From Streptomyces sp. cg36 (GTDB lineage Bacteria; Actinomycetota; Actinomycetes; Streptomycetales; Streptomycetaceae), in assembly GCF_041080675.1 (NCBI RefSeq), contig NZ_CP163520.1, positions 7,841,501 to 7,905,500 on the forward strand: 64,000 nt of DNA, written 5' to 3'. A program made the position numbers and the translations under genes. The notes under the pieces are model-generated. The model did no database searches and had not been told where the DNA came from. It was given only the letters and a program-made list of their open reading frames with translations. Below, one piece after another: positions 35,824 through 42,728 of the stretch (position 1 is the stretch's first letter; each line of letters opens with the position of its first letter).

Positions 35824-38465
35824 CCGCGCACCGCCGCAGGGGTGCCGGTGGGCAGGCTCTGGGCCACGGCCTGCGACATGAGCAGGGGGCCCGCGTGCCG
35901 CTCGCCGCCGTAGGAGCGGTAGTTCGCCCTCATCCCGAACCCGCCGAAGGGACGGTTGCCGTCGTCGGCGTCGAGCAAGGTGTGGTTGACGCAGGTCTGG
36001 TGGTTTTTGGACAGCGCCGCGACCGTCTCCGGATCGTTGCCGTAGACCATGGCTCCCAGCGCGCGTTCACCGAAGTACGGGCTTTGCAGGCGCTCGCGCA
36101 GCCGCCTCGCGCTGGGGTAGGCGACGACGTTGAACACCGGGGCGAACATTTCGGTGAGGGGGATCTTGTCATCGAAGCCCCACAGCAGCACGGTCGGCCA
36201 GATCCTGCGGGACGGCAGGTCGATGCGCCCGCCGTGCCGGATGCGGCGGGCATGGCGCACGAGGTAGTCCGAGGAGTTCACCAGCGCCGAGTCGTAGTGG
36301 ATCGGGCCGTAGTCGACAGCGGGGTCGCTGTTGCGCCCGAAGCGCAGGGAAGCCAGTTCGGCCGACAGCATATCGAGGAATTCCTCGGTGCGGCCCTGCG
36401 GTGCGAACACGACGTCGGGGCCGAAACAGTCCTGTCCCGAATTGTGGAGCCGGATGCGGGCGAGGTCGTGTGCCGCGTGCGCGAGGTCGGCGTCGGGTGC
36501 GATCACGAAGGGGTTGATGCCGTGTCCGAAGAACAGGAAGAGCTGGTCCTCGGCCAGCCCTTCGCGGATGGTCTCGGCATTGGAGTAGGTGCCGGTGAAG
36601 ACGACGAGGTCCGCCTCGCGGACGGGTCCCGTCACGAACTTGCGCTGGCTGAGCTCCGCGAGGTCGATGGGTATTTCGTGTACGGGTGCCAGCAGTTCGT
36701 GCAGGCGCCGCATCTGGTCTTTGATGTCGGAGGACGGTCGAAAGGTGACGTTGTCCGTGTAGAGGGACGCCACGAGCAGGTAGAGCGCGTACGAATAGAG
36801 CGGGATGTTCGACGGCATGAAGACCGCTGCCCTGGGCACGCGGCCCGGCCGGGTCCGGTAGATCTCCTCCTCGGCTCCGTCGAGGGTGGCGAGGAACGAC
36901 TGGATCTCGGCGCGCGCCGTGTGGTGGGGGGAGATTTCGGTGAGGACGCTCAGCACCGCGTCCTCGTGGCCGGCCACGTACCGGCGCACCGCGCGCAGTG
37001 CTGCGACGCGGTGGGCGAAGGGGATCGGGTGGTCGGTGCCGGTCGGGCCGGGTGCCGCGGCAGTGGTCACGGAGGGCGGCAGGTGCGCCGAGGTCATGGC
37101 GATCTTCTCCAGGGCGGCCGGGTCGGGCTTGCCCGTGCTGTTGAGGGGCAGCGCGGGAAGCACGACGATGTGGTCGGGCTGCTCATAGCGGGCGAGCTCC
37201 GAGCCGAGCACCCGCTTCCAGTGCGCGGGTGCACGGCCGTCCGGGTCTTCGACCACGAACACCAGCCGAGTGCCCAGACGTTCGTCTGGCAGCGCGACGA
37301 CCTGCGTGGGTGCCCCGGCCGATGCGGCTCGCTCGGCGAGGTCGGCGGGGTGGAGGGTGTGGCCGTCGCGGTGCACGGCGTGCTTGCGGCCGGTCGGGAA
37401 GACACGGCCCGCGTCGTCGAGGCGGCCGATGTCGCCCGTACGGTAGGTGCCGCGCGGCACCGGGACGATCTCCCCATCGTCCCCCAGGTAGCCCGTCATC
37501 AGACCGTCGGTGCGCACCACGATCTCACCGAGCCGGCCGTGGGGGAGCGGCCTGCCGTCCTCGTCGTGGACCTCGACGAGGACGCCGGGCAGCGGTGTGC
37601 CGCATCCGACGGGATCGGTGTCGGGGGCCAGCGCGATGTTGCCGGTCTCGGTCGCTCCGTATCCGTCGAGCAGGTGCCTGCCGGTGCGGTCGTGGAAGCG
37701 GGCCGCCAGGTCGCGCCCGAGCGGCGCCCCGCCCACGCACCACGCCCGTACCGTCTTGAGCGCGTGGGAGAGAGCGGGACGGCGCTCCAGCAGGTTGAGC
37801 AGGCTGTAATAGGTCGACGGCGCCCCGTCCACGACGGTGAGGCCGTGGTCCGCGCCGAGCGTGAGCGCCCGGTCCAGGCGCGCGGCCGGCCCGTAGACCA
37901 TCAGCGTGCCCCCGCTCAGCCACCAGCACAGGACCAGGGACAGGCCGTACTGGTGGGAGTACGGCAGGACGGGCAGGAAGACGTCGTCGGGCCGGTACTT
38001 CATGCGTTCGGCGCTCAGTGCGAGGTTGTCGAGGATCGAGCGGCCGGAGCGGACGATGCCCTTGGGGCGGCCGGTCGTGCCCGACGACCACGAGATCGCG
38101 GCGTCCGGGCGGCGGGCCCAGGCCGCCAGATCGGGCACGGCCGCCGGGCCCGACGGGGTGCGAGGCGCCGTGGTGTCACCGGCCGAGTCGCCGATCTCAA
38201 GTCTTACGCGCGCCTGGGCGCGGATCTGTAAGCGCTGGGACGGGGTGGACCGGTGATCGGCCAGGACCACGGAGGCGTCGAGGTGGATGAGGGCGAGTAA
38301 ATCGACGACCCATTGAGGGGAATTGGCCCCGATCATCATCACTCGCGAGCCCGCGGTAATGCCACGGCGTGCGAGTATTTCAGTGGCTCTGTTTATGCGC
38401 GCCACTATCTCGTCGGTCTCCCAGATGTGTCCCTCGGCCGAGATCAAGCGCCTTGAACCGGGCAA
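35817..38465 (-). CDS. adenylation (AMP-binding) - aldehyde dehydrogenase fusion, first gene of the operon
   Basis: 882 residues if TTG at 38465 is the start; AAGGAG lies six bases upstream, and the AMP-ligase homology begins almost at once. A frame from ATG 38624 would add 53 low-quality residues. Residues 1-500 are an ANL adenylation domain: SWSSGTTGRPKG (127-136), LPYSHQYGLSLVLCWWLSGG, DGYGATETGNIA, YRTGDIGRLDD and PLNSTGKPDP with the C-terminal Lys. Residues about 520-882 are an aldehyde-dehydrogenase/acyl-CoA-reductase domain: FMPSNIPLYSYALYLLVASL, and RLHNSGQDCFGPDVVF with catalytic Cys680. The fusion should activate a carboxylic acid as acyl-AMP and form or use the corresponding aldehyde or thioester. 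A TTA codon occurs at codon 56. Confidence 0.88.
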   Translation of the reverse strand: MPGSRRLISAEGHIWETDEIVARINRATEILARRGITAGSRVMMIGANSPQWVVDLLALIHLDASVVLADHRSTPSQRLQIRAQARVRLEIGDSAGDTTAPRTPSGPAAVPDLAAWARRPDAAISWSSGTTGRPKGIVRSGRSILDNLALSAERMKYRPDDVFLPVLPYSHQYGLSLVLCWWLSGGTLMVYGPAARLDRALTLGADHGLTVVDGAPSTYYSLLNLLERRPALSHALKTVRAWCVGGAPLGRDLAARFHDRTGRHLLDGYGATETGNIALAPDTDPVGCGTPLPGVLVEVHDEDGRPLPHGRLGEIVVRTDGLMTGYLGDDGEIVPVPRGTYRTGDIGRLDDAGRVFPTGRKHAVHRDGHTLHPADLAERAASAGAPTQVVALPDERLGTRLVFVVEDPDGRAPAHWKRVLGSELARYEQPDHIVVLPALPLNSTGKPDPAALEKIAMTSAHLPPSVTTAAAPGPTGTDHPIPFAHRVAALRAVRRYVAGHEDAVLSVLTEISPHHTARAEIQSFLATLDGAEEEIYRTRPGRVPRAAVFMPSNIPLYSYALYLLVASLYTDNVTFRPSSDIKDQMRRLHELLAPVHEIPIDLAELSQRKFVTGPVREADLVVFTGTYSNAETIREGLAEDQLFLFFGHGINPFVIAPDADLAHAAHDLARIRLHNSGQDCFGPDVVFAPQGRTEEFLDMLSAELASLRFGRNSDPAVDYGPIHYDSALVNSSDYLVRHARRIRHGGRIDLPSRRIWPTVLLWGFDDKIPLTEMFAPVFNVVAYPSARRLRERLQSPYFGERALGAMVYGNDPETVAALSKNHQTCVNHTLLDADDGNRPFGGFGMRANYRSYGGERHAGPLLMSQAVAQSLPTGTPAAVRGW

Positions 38466-38793
38466 CTCGTGCTCCTTGATGACTTTTCGCGGGCACACCC
38501 AGGCGCACGCCAAAATGGCTGTTACCGGCCACGATGTGGGGAGTGGGGAGAATCGTCGCGGATAAGCCTCCTTGATGTCGGGCAGGCTTGTGCAACACCT
38601 GAGCGGGCGTTCGTCGGTCCGCAATCACGCCATGGTGTCTGCTTCTTATAAAGAAGATCCATCGACTATGCCATACGGGCAGGCAGGTGTCGAGACGCCT
38701 ATTTCCGCCGTGGAGCAGTCGTATTGAGCCGAAATATATTGTGCTCAGAGGTGGCGGTGGTTCGTGAGTGAACTCGCGGGTCTGGTTGGCGGG
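38466..38793. other. intergenic region upstream of the biosynthetic operon
   Basis: No gene is seen. It is AT-rich for this genome and holds a perfect palindrome CTTCTT-ATA-AAGAAG at 38642-38656 and a looser one, TGAGC-N13-GCTCA at 38725-38747, with ATATATT inside. These are candidates for the promoter and operator of the operon reading leftward. The stop of the HxlR gene lies at 38794. Confidence 0.5.
38642..38656. promoter_or_regulatory. palindrome in the operon promoter region
   Basis: CTTCTTATAAAGAAG has 6-base perfect arms around ATA. Its minus-strand reading contains TTTATAAG, which could be a -10 element, so it may be an operator that overlaps the promoter. Start-site data are needed to decide. 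Confidence 0.4.
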
Positions 38794-39342
38794 TCAGGGA
38801 CGGGTGTCCGTGGGGCGGTCCGAAGCCGCGTCTCGCGGCGCTCCCTCCAGCCGGAACCGCTTGCGGATGTCGGGGCGGCTCAGGAGCCTGGCCGGGTAGC
38901 CGGGGCCGGGGCGCGGGGTGACGTCGGCCCACTCCATCGGCTGGCGGCAGTGCGAGCAGACGACCTCGGCGTGCGCGTCGTGGCCGCAGGTTTCGTGGTG
39001 GGTCAGCACGGGTGTGCCCGACTCGTCGGACAGCCAGCGGTCTCCCCAACTGGTCATCGCCAGGAGTACGTTGTGGAAGTCGCGGCCCGACTCGGTCAGC
39101 ACGTACTCGTGCCGCAGGGGCTGCGTCTCGTACACCTGCTTCTCCAGCAGTCCCGCGCCCACCAGGCGGCGCAGCCGTTCCGACAGGGTGTTGCGGGCGA
39201 TCCCCAACTCCTGCTGGAAGTCGTCGAACCGGCGGATCCCGTAGAACGCCTCGCGCAGGACCAGCGGTGTCCACCAGTCCCCGAGCAGATCCATGGTCCG
39301 GGCCACGGAGCAGGGCCAGTTCGCGAACGATGTGCGCCTCAT
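38794..39342 (-). CDS. HxlR-family transcriptional regulator
   Basis: 182 residues from ATG at 39342. MRRTSFANWPCSVARTMDLLGDWWTPLVLREAFYGIRRFDDFQQEL is the diagnostic HxlR start with the conserved Cys, followed by LGIARNTLSERLRRLVGAGLLEK (winged helix) and YVLTESGRDFHNVLLAMTSWGDRW. The C-terminal extension has CGHDAHAEVVCSHCRQPM, a possible zinc site with two cysteine/histidine pairs. HxlR proteins often sense electrophiles or aromatic compounds. It is divergent from the SRPBCC-LLM gene pair, and GTCTC-N5-GAGAC lies between them, so it probably controls that pair. Confidence 0.88.
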   Translation of the reverse strand: MRRTSFANWPCSVARTMDLLGDWWTPLVLREAFYGIRRFDDFQQELGIARNTLSERLRRLVGAGLLEKQVYETQPLRHEYVLTESGRDFHNVLLAMTSWGDRWLSDESGTPVLTHHETCGHDAHAEVVCSHCRQPMEWADVTPRPGPGYPARLLSRPDIRKRFRLEGAPRDAASDRPTDTRP

Positions 39343-39357
39343 GCCCCGAGTGTATGG

Positions 39358-39372
39358 GTCTCTTGACGAGAC
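39358..39372. promoter_or_regulatory. candidate HxlR operator
   Basis: GTCTC-TTGAC-GAGAC, 5-base perfect arms with a 5-base spacer that reads as a -35 box (TTGAC). It lies between the divergent HxlR gene (start 39342) and SRPBCC gene (start 39480). Short, so only a candidate. Confidence 0.45.
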
Positions 39373-39479
39373 TGAGCAGTTCGCGGCGGACAAGGGGCTT
39401 GCCCAGGTCCGTCCATCTACGCAACTATGAAGGTCGGCGCGGCAGTTGGCCGCGCCGGTCCGAACGGGAGGCGGCCCTG

Positions 39480-39992
39480 ATGGAGTGGACCGGGCAGGTC
39501 TATGCCGATACCCCGACCGTGGCCTCGCGCCTCTTCGTCGACGCCCCGCCGGAACGGATCTGGCGGTACGTCAGCGACATCCACGTCATGCCCCGGCTCA
39601 GCGGTGAACTGCGGGAGGTCGTATGGCTGGACGGGGTGACCGGGCCCGGGATCGGCCACCGCTTCGAAGGGCGCAGCGCGCATCCGTCGATGGGCGAGTG
39701 GACGACCGTCAGCACGGTGATCGAGCTGGAGGCGCCGCGCCGCTTCGGCTGGGCCGTGGGCGATCCGGAGGCACCGAGCAGTACTTGGCGCTTCGCCCTC
39801 CGGAGTGAGGGGAGCGGTACGGTGCTGGAGCAGTGGGCGCGGATGGGCCCGGGGCGGTCGGGGCTGAGCCTGGCCATCGAGGCGATGCCCGACAAGGAAC
39901 AGAAGATCGTTTTCGTACGGCTGCGGGAGTTCGAGGCCGGCATCGAGGCCAACCTCGCCGCCATCAAGGACCTGGCCGAGGCGGAGAAGTGA
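39480..39992 (+). CDS. SRPBCC-fold protein (START/polyketide cyclase-like)
   Basis: 170 residues from ATG at 39480, nine bases after GGGAGG. It carries RLFVDAPPERIWRYVSDIHVMPRLSGELREVVWLDG and GIGHRFEGR, then WAVGDPEAPSSTWRFAL, the SRPBCC helix-grip fold with a hydrophobic cavity. Members bind or cyclise hydrophobic ligands. Its stop codon overlaps the start of the next gene by one base (TGATG), so the two are translationally coupled, and it may bind the substrate of the LLM oxidoreductase. Confidence 0.85.
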   Translation: MEWTGQVYADTPTVASRLFVDAPPERIWRYVSDIHVMPRLSGELREVVWLDGVTGPGIGHRFEGRSAHPSMGEWTTVSTVIELEAPRRFGWAVGDPEAPSSTWRFALRSEGSGTVLEQWARMGPGRSGLSLAIEAMPDKEQKIVFVRLREFEAGIEANLAAIKDLAEAEK

Positions 39993-41047
39993 TGCGCACC
40001 GCGACCACCGTCGAGGCGTCCGGCGGGCCGTGGCGGCAGACCGCCGAATACGTCGTCGAGGCGGAACGCCTCGGACTCGACATCTGCTGGGTGGCCGAGG
40101 CATGGGGGAGCGACGCGCCCTCCCCGCTGGGCTTCCTCGCGGCCCGCACCAGTACGGTCCTGCTCGGCTCGGGCGTGATCCAGCTCGGCACCCGGTCCCC
40201 GGTCACCATCGCCCAGACCGCCATGACGCTCGCCGACCTCTCCGAGGGCCGGTTCCTGCTGGGGCTCGGGGCATCGGGGCCCCAAGTGCTGGAGGGACTC
40301 CACGGGATCCCCTTCGCGCGACCGCTGAGCAGGATGCGGGAGACCGTCGACATCCTGGGCGCGGCCTTCACCGGAGAGAAGATCACCTACCGGGGCCGCC
40401 ACCACCGTATTCCCCTGCCCGACGGCGAGGGCCGCCCGATGCGGCTCAGCGCCCGGCCCGCCGCGGTGCCGGTCTACCTGGCCGCTCTGTCGCCGAAGAT
40501 GCTGGAGCTGACCGGGGAGGTCGCCGACGGGTGGCTGGGCACCAGCTTCGTGCCCGAAGGCGCCGACGCGTACTTCACGCACCTGGACACCGGGCTGGCC
40601 CGGTCCGGCCGCCGACGGGCCGACCTGGACGTCTGCCAGGGCGCGGAGATCAACATCGTCTCCGAGGGAGAACTGCGGGCCACCCTCGCCACCCGCAAGA
40701 AGGAGCTCGCCTTCTCCCTGGGCGGCATGGGATCGGGCGACACCAACTTCTACAACCGGGCCTACAGCCGGCAAGGTTGGGCCGAGACCGCCGCCGAGGT
40801 GCTCGCGCGGTGGCAGGCCGGGGACCGCGACGGCGCCACCGCCCTGATCACCGACGAGATGGTGCTCGCCACGACCCTCATCGGCACCGAGGAGATGGTC
40901 CGTGCCCGCCTCAAGGTCTGGCAGGCGAGCGGAGTCGACACCGTGCGCCTGTACCCGGCGGGCGACACGCTGGAGGCCCGCCTGACCAACCTGGCCCGCG
41001 GCATCGACCTCATCCGCGCCATCGGCCCCGACGGGCCGCCGAAATGA
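39992..41047 (+). CDS. LLM-class (F420- or flavin-dependent) oxidoreductase
   Basis: 351 residues from ATG at 39992, overlapping the previous stop. It is a luciferase-like TIM barrel: VEAERLGLDICWVAEAWGSDAPSPLGFLAARTSTVLLGSG, TIAQTAMTLADLSEGRFLLGLGASGPQV, FARPLSRMRETVDIL and PVYLAALSPKMLELTGEVADGWLG. These match the F420-dependent LLM family of actinobacteria, which reduces or oxidises small organic substrates in the cytoplasm. Substrate unknown. Its expression is probably under the divergent HxlR regulator. A strong hairpin follows the gene. Confidence 0.9.
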   Translation: MRTATTVEASGGPWRQTAEYVVEAERLGLDICWVAEAWGSDAPSPLGFLAARTSTVLLGSGVIQLGTRSPVTIAQTAMTLADLSEGRFLLGLGASGPQVLEGLHGIPFARPLSRMRETVDILGAAFTGEKITYRGRHHRIPLPDGEGRPMRLSARPAAVPVYLAALSPKMLELTGEVADGWLGTSFVPEGADAYFTHLDTGLARSGRRRADLDVCQGAEINIVSEGELRATLATRKKELAFSLGGMGSGDTNFYNRAYSRQGWAETAAEVLARWQAGDRDGATALITDEMVLATTLIGTEEMVRARLKVWQASGVDTVRLYPAGDTLEARLTNLARGIDLIRAIGPDGPPK

Positions 41048-41129
41048 CGACGCCGCAAGGGGCGGCAAGGCCACCGAGGACGCCTGCTCCAACAAGTGAT
41101 CCCCGCCGAGTAACCCCTGGCACACGTCC

Positions 41130-41159
41130 AGGCCGACCCTCCCTGCGGAGGGACGGCCT
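41130..41159. terminator. strong bidirectional terminator
   Basis: AGGCCG-A-CCCTCC (41130-41142) pairs with GGAGGG-A-CGGCCT (41147-41159) around CTGC, a 12-bp stem with one A-A mismatch. It separates the LLM gene (stop 41047) from the convergent GNAT gene (stop 41274). Confidence 0.85.
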
Positions 41160-41209
41160 GTTCCGCTTCCGCCGCCGTTGCGCGTCGGGGCGGTGGTCCA
41201 GCGTGACGT

Positions 41210-41243
41210 GCGGGTGCGGGTGCGGGTGCGGGTGCGGGTGCGG
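41210..41243 (+). repeat. GCGGGT hexanucleotide tandem repeat
   Basis: Five full copies and a partial sixth of GCGGGT, in the non-coding stretch between two convergent genes, 30 bases from the GNAT stop codon. Probably a slippage-prone microsatellite with no coding effect. Confidence 0.85.
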
Positions 41244-41273
41244 CAGAGGCGCGGGTGTGGGTGCCGTGCGGGT

Positions 41274-41738
41274 TCAGCCCAGTTCCAGTACGCCCACCGT
41301 CTGGTCTCCGCTGGTCTCTCCGGTCAGCCGGAAGCCGAGGGCCAGGTAGAAGTCCTGCGGGCCGTCCGTTCCGGGGTGCCAGCTGGTCGTCAGCCGGGTG
41401 CCGCCACGGCGCCGGATCTCGTCGGCCACGGACTCTACGGCGAAGCGGCCATAGCCCCGCCCCTGCTTGCCGTCCGCGATGTTGAGACGCCAGAGGCCGG
41501 AGCGGAAGTCGGTGCCCCCGCCCGTCCAGTCGATGTCGAAGAAGGCCATGAGGAACCCCACGGTTTCCTCGTCGTCGCAGATCAGCCGGGGCCATGCGAC
41601 GCCGGGGTGGACGTACGCCTCGGCGAGCGACTTCACCACCGGTGCCACCAGGTGTTCCTGGTCGCGGCGGACTCGCAGCCCGATCGCGCTGTCGATGTTG
41701 TCGGGGGTGATCTCCCGCAGACGGAGTGAGGTTGACAT
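41274..41738 (-). CDS. GNAT-family N-acetyltransferase (SpeG/Blt-like)
   Basis: 154 residues from ATG at 41738. STSLRLREITPDNIDSAIGLRVRRDQEHLV is the opening of spermidine/spermine-type and related GNAT enzymes. VGFLMAFFDIDW and WRLNIADGKQGRGYGRFAVESVADEIRRRG form the acetyl-CoA-binding strand and the Q-x-x-G-x-G loop (KQGRGYG), and GPQDFYLALGFRLTGE is the usual ending. It likely acetylates a small amine in the cytoplasm, and the substrate is not determinable. Its start is only 9 bp from the end of the uS14-like ORF, so it may be read from the same promoter. Confidence 0.88.
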   Translation of the reverse strand: MSTSLRLREITPDNIDSAIGLRVRRDQEHLVAPVVKSLAEAYVHPGVAWPRLICDDEETVGFLMAFFDIDWTGGGTDFRSGLWRLNIADGKQGRGYGRFAVESVADEIRRRGGTRLTTSWHPGTDGPQDFYLALGFRLTGETSGDQTVGVLELG

Positions 41739-41747
41739 GCCCGTACC

Positions 41748-42020
41748 TTAAACAGGCCGGGCAAGTGGTTTTCCCGGCGTACCGGGGGTGACCAGCGGTT
41801 TCAGTGACCAGGGGGCGGCCCGGTTCCCGTTGGCTGCCGATCCGCGCGCCGGGCTGGGCTCCCGCTCCTTCCAGGTTTCTCGGGCTGCGGCGCCGCCGCG
41901 GCTCGTGGACCCGCCGCACGCCACGGAGACGACCACCCTCAGCGTGGCGCGGCGCACGACACACCCGGCCAGGGCGAGGCGCCGCCGCCCGTTCGTGCCG
42001 AGGCCGTCCTTCCCGGCCAT
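41748..42020 (-). pseudogene. diverged uS14-like ORF downstream of bL28 (possible decaying rpsN paralogue)
   Basis: ATG at 42020 overlaps the stop of the bL28 gene (ATGA), exactly where streptomycetes place a zinc-free uS14 gene. The N-terminus [20 protein letters not shown], then VVRRATLRVVV, aligns without gaps to the uS14 start (pattern MAxK....N..RR...A....RRA.L...V). The rest, 40-90, keeps only scattered S-P-x-R and N-R residues, lacks the G-R-P-R and K-S-S-W segments, and is not clearly ribosomal in any frame. A frameshifted or eroded copy fits best. Whether it is translated is unknown. Confidence 0.45.
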
Positions 42021-42256
42021 CAGACCGTCCCTCCCCGGGCGCGAATGCGGGCCACCGCCGCCTCGATGCCGATGGTGTCGATCGTCTTGATGGCCTTGGC
42101 GGAGAGGGTGAGCCGGACGTGGCGGCCTTCGCTGGGCAGCCAGTACCGCTTGCTCTGGACGTTGGGGTCGAAGCGGCGCTTGTTGCGCCGGTGCGAGTGG
42201 GAGATGCGGTGGCCGAATCCGGGCTGGCGGCCGGTGAGTTGGCAGTGGGCTGACAC
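42020..42256 (-). CDS. rpmB: 50S ribosomal protein bL28, zinc-ligand-free paralogue
   Basis: 78 residues from GTG at 42256, preceded by [28 protein letters not shown], then [44 protein letters not shown], is bL28 throughout. The zinc-binding cysteine pairs of the usual protein (C-x-x-C at the start and later) are missing: only one Cys remains, and TG replaces the second. Such C-minus paralogues replace the zinc form when zinc is scarce. It is divergent from the bL33 paralogue, with a Zur-like site between them, and is followed by a uS14-like ORF. Confidence 0.92.
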   Translation of the reverse strand: MSAHCQLTGRQPGFGHRISHSHRRNKRRFDPNVQSKRYWLPSEGRHVRLTLSAKAIKTIDTIGIEAAVARIRARGGTV

Positions 42257-42304
42257 GGTTGTTCCTCCATGGGTGGTGGTTGCGGGGATCACACTAACTC
42301 TTGA

Positions 42305-42319
42305 TGAAAATGAAAATCA
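42305..42319. promoter_or_regulatory. Zur-box-like operator between bL28 and bL33 paralogues
   Basis: TGAAAATGAAAATCA fits the streptomycete Zur consensus as I recall it (TGAAAAT-N-ATTTTCA): the left half is exact, and the right half keeps A and TCA. It lies between divergent genes whose products lack zinc ligands, where zinc-repression is expected. The surrounding TTGAT...ATCAA adds outer symmetry. Confidence 0.65.
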
Positions 42320-42340
42320 ATCCCATGTATGGTGTCGTCC

Positions 42341-42505
42341 ATGGCCCGCAACGAGCTGCGTCCGATCATCAAGCTGAGGTCCACCGCCGGCACCGGCTAC
42401 ACGTACGTGACGCGCAAGAACCGCCGTAACCACCCCGACCGCCTGACACTGCGGAAATACGACCCCGTCGTCGGCCGCCACGTCGACTTCCGTGAGGAGC
42501 GCTGA
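42341..42505 (+). CDS. rpmG: 50S ribosomal protein bL33, zinc-ligand-free paralogue
   Basis: 54 residues. ATG at 42341 opens [20 protein letters not shown] and continues through [31 protein letters not shown] to TGA 42503-42505. It is bL33, with the expected [10 protein letters not shown] and KNRRNxPDRL segments. The zinc-binding cysteines are absent, so this is the C-minus form expected under zinc limitation. It is divergent from the bL28 paralogue, with the Zur-like site between. No strong ribosome-binding site is seen. Confidence 0.93.
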   Translation: MARNELRPIIKLRSTAGTGYTYVTRKNRRNHPDRLTLRKYDPVVGRHVDFREER

Positions 42506-42728
42506 GCACCGTGAAGCCCGGAATCCACCCCGAGTAGCGGCGCTACGGGAGTGGAGCGAGCGAATCGTGAAGGGGGAACGAGTGCGGGGGCCCGGCCATT
42601 CGGGGGGCGCCATGGCCCCGCAATGGCCGAACCCCTGCTCACCGCGCTCTTGATCACTGGCCCGCGACAGTAAAAGATGGATTGTCCGCCGGTAAGATCC
42701 ATCACAGCGCACACCGGGGAGACAACCC

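Noticed and set aside
35817..38624. ATG at 38624 as start of the A-ALDH gene
   Set aside because: It adds 53 residues without similarity (Arg/Cys/Pro-rich), while TTG at 38465 has an AAGGAG at the right distance and the homology begins there.
38725..38747. TGAGC-N13-GCTCA palindrome upstream of the HxlR gene's 3' end
   Set aside because: The arms are only 5 bp and lie downstream of the HxlR gene, so a role in regulating it is unlikely. It may only be a weak terminator or part of the operon promoter.
41210..41243. GCGGGT repeats as a possible CRISPR or regulatory array
   Set aside because: The unit is 6 bp without spacers. It is a simple microsatellite between convergent genes.
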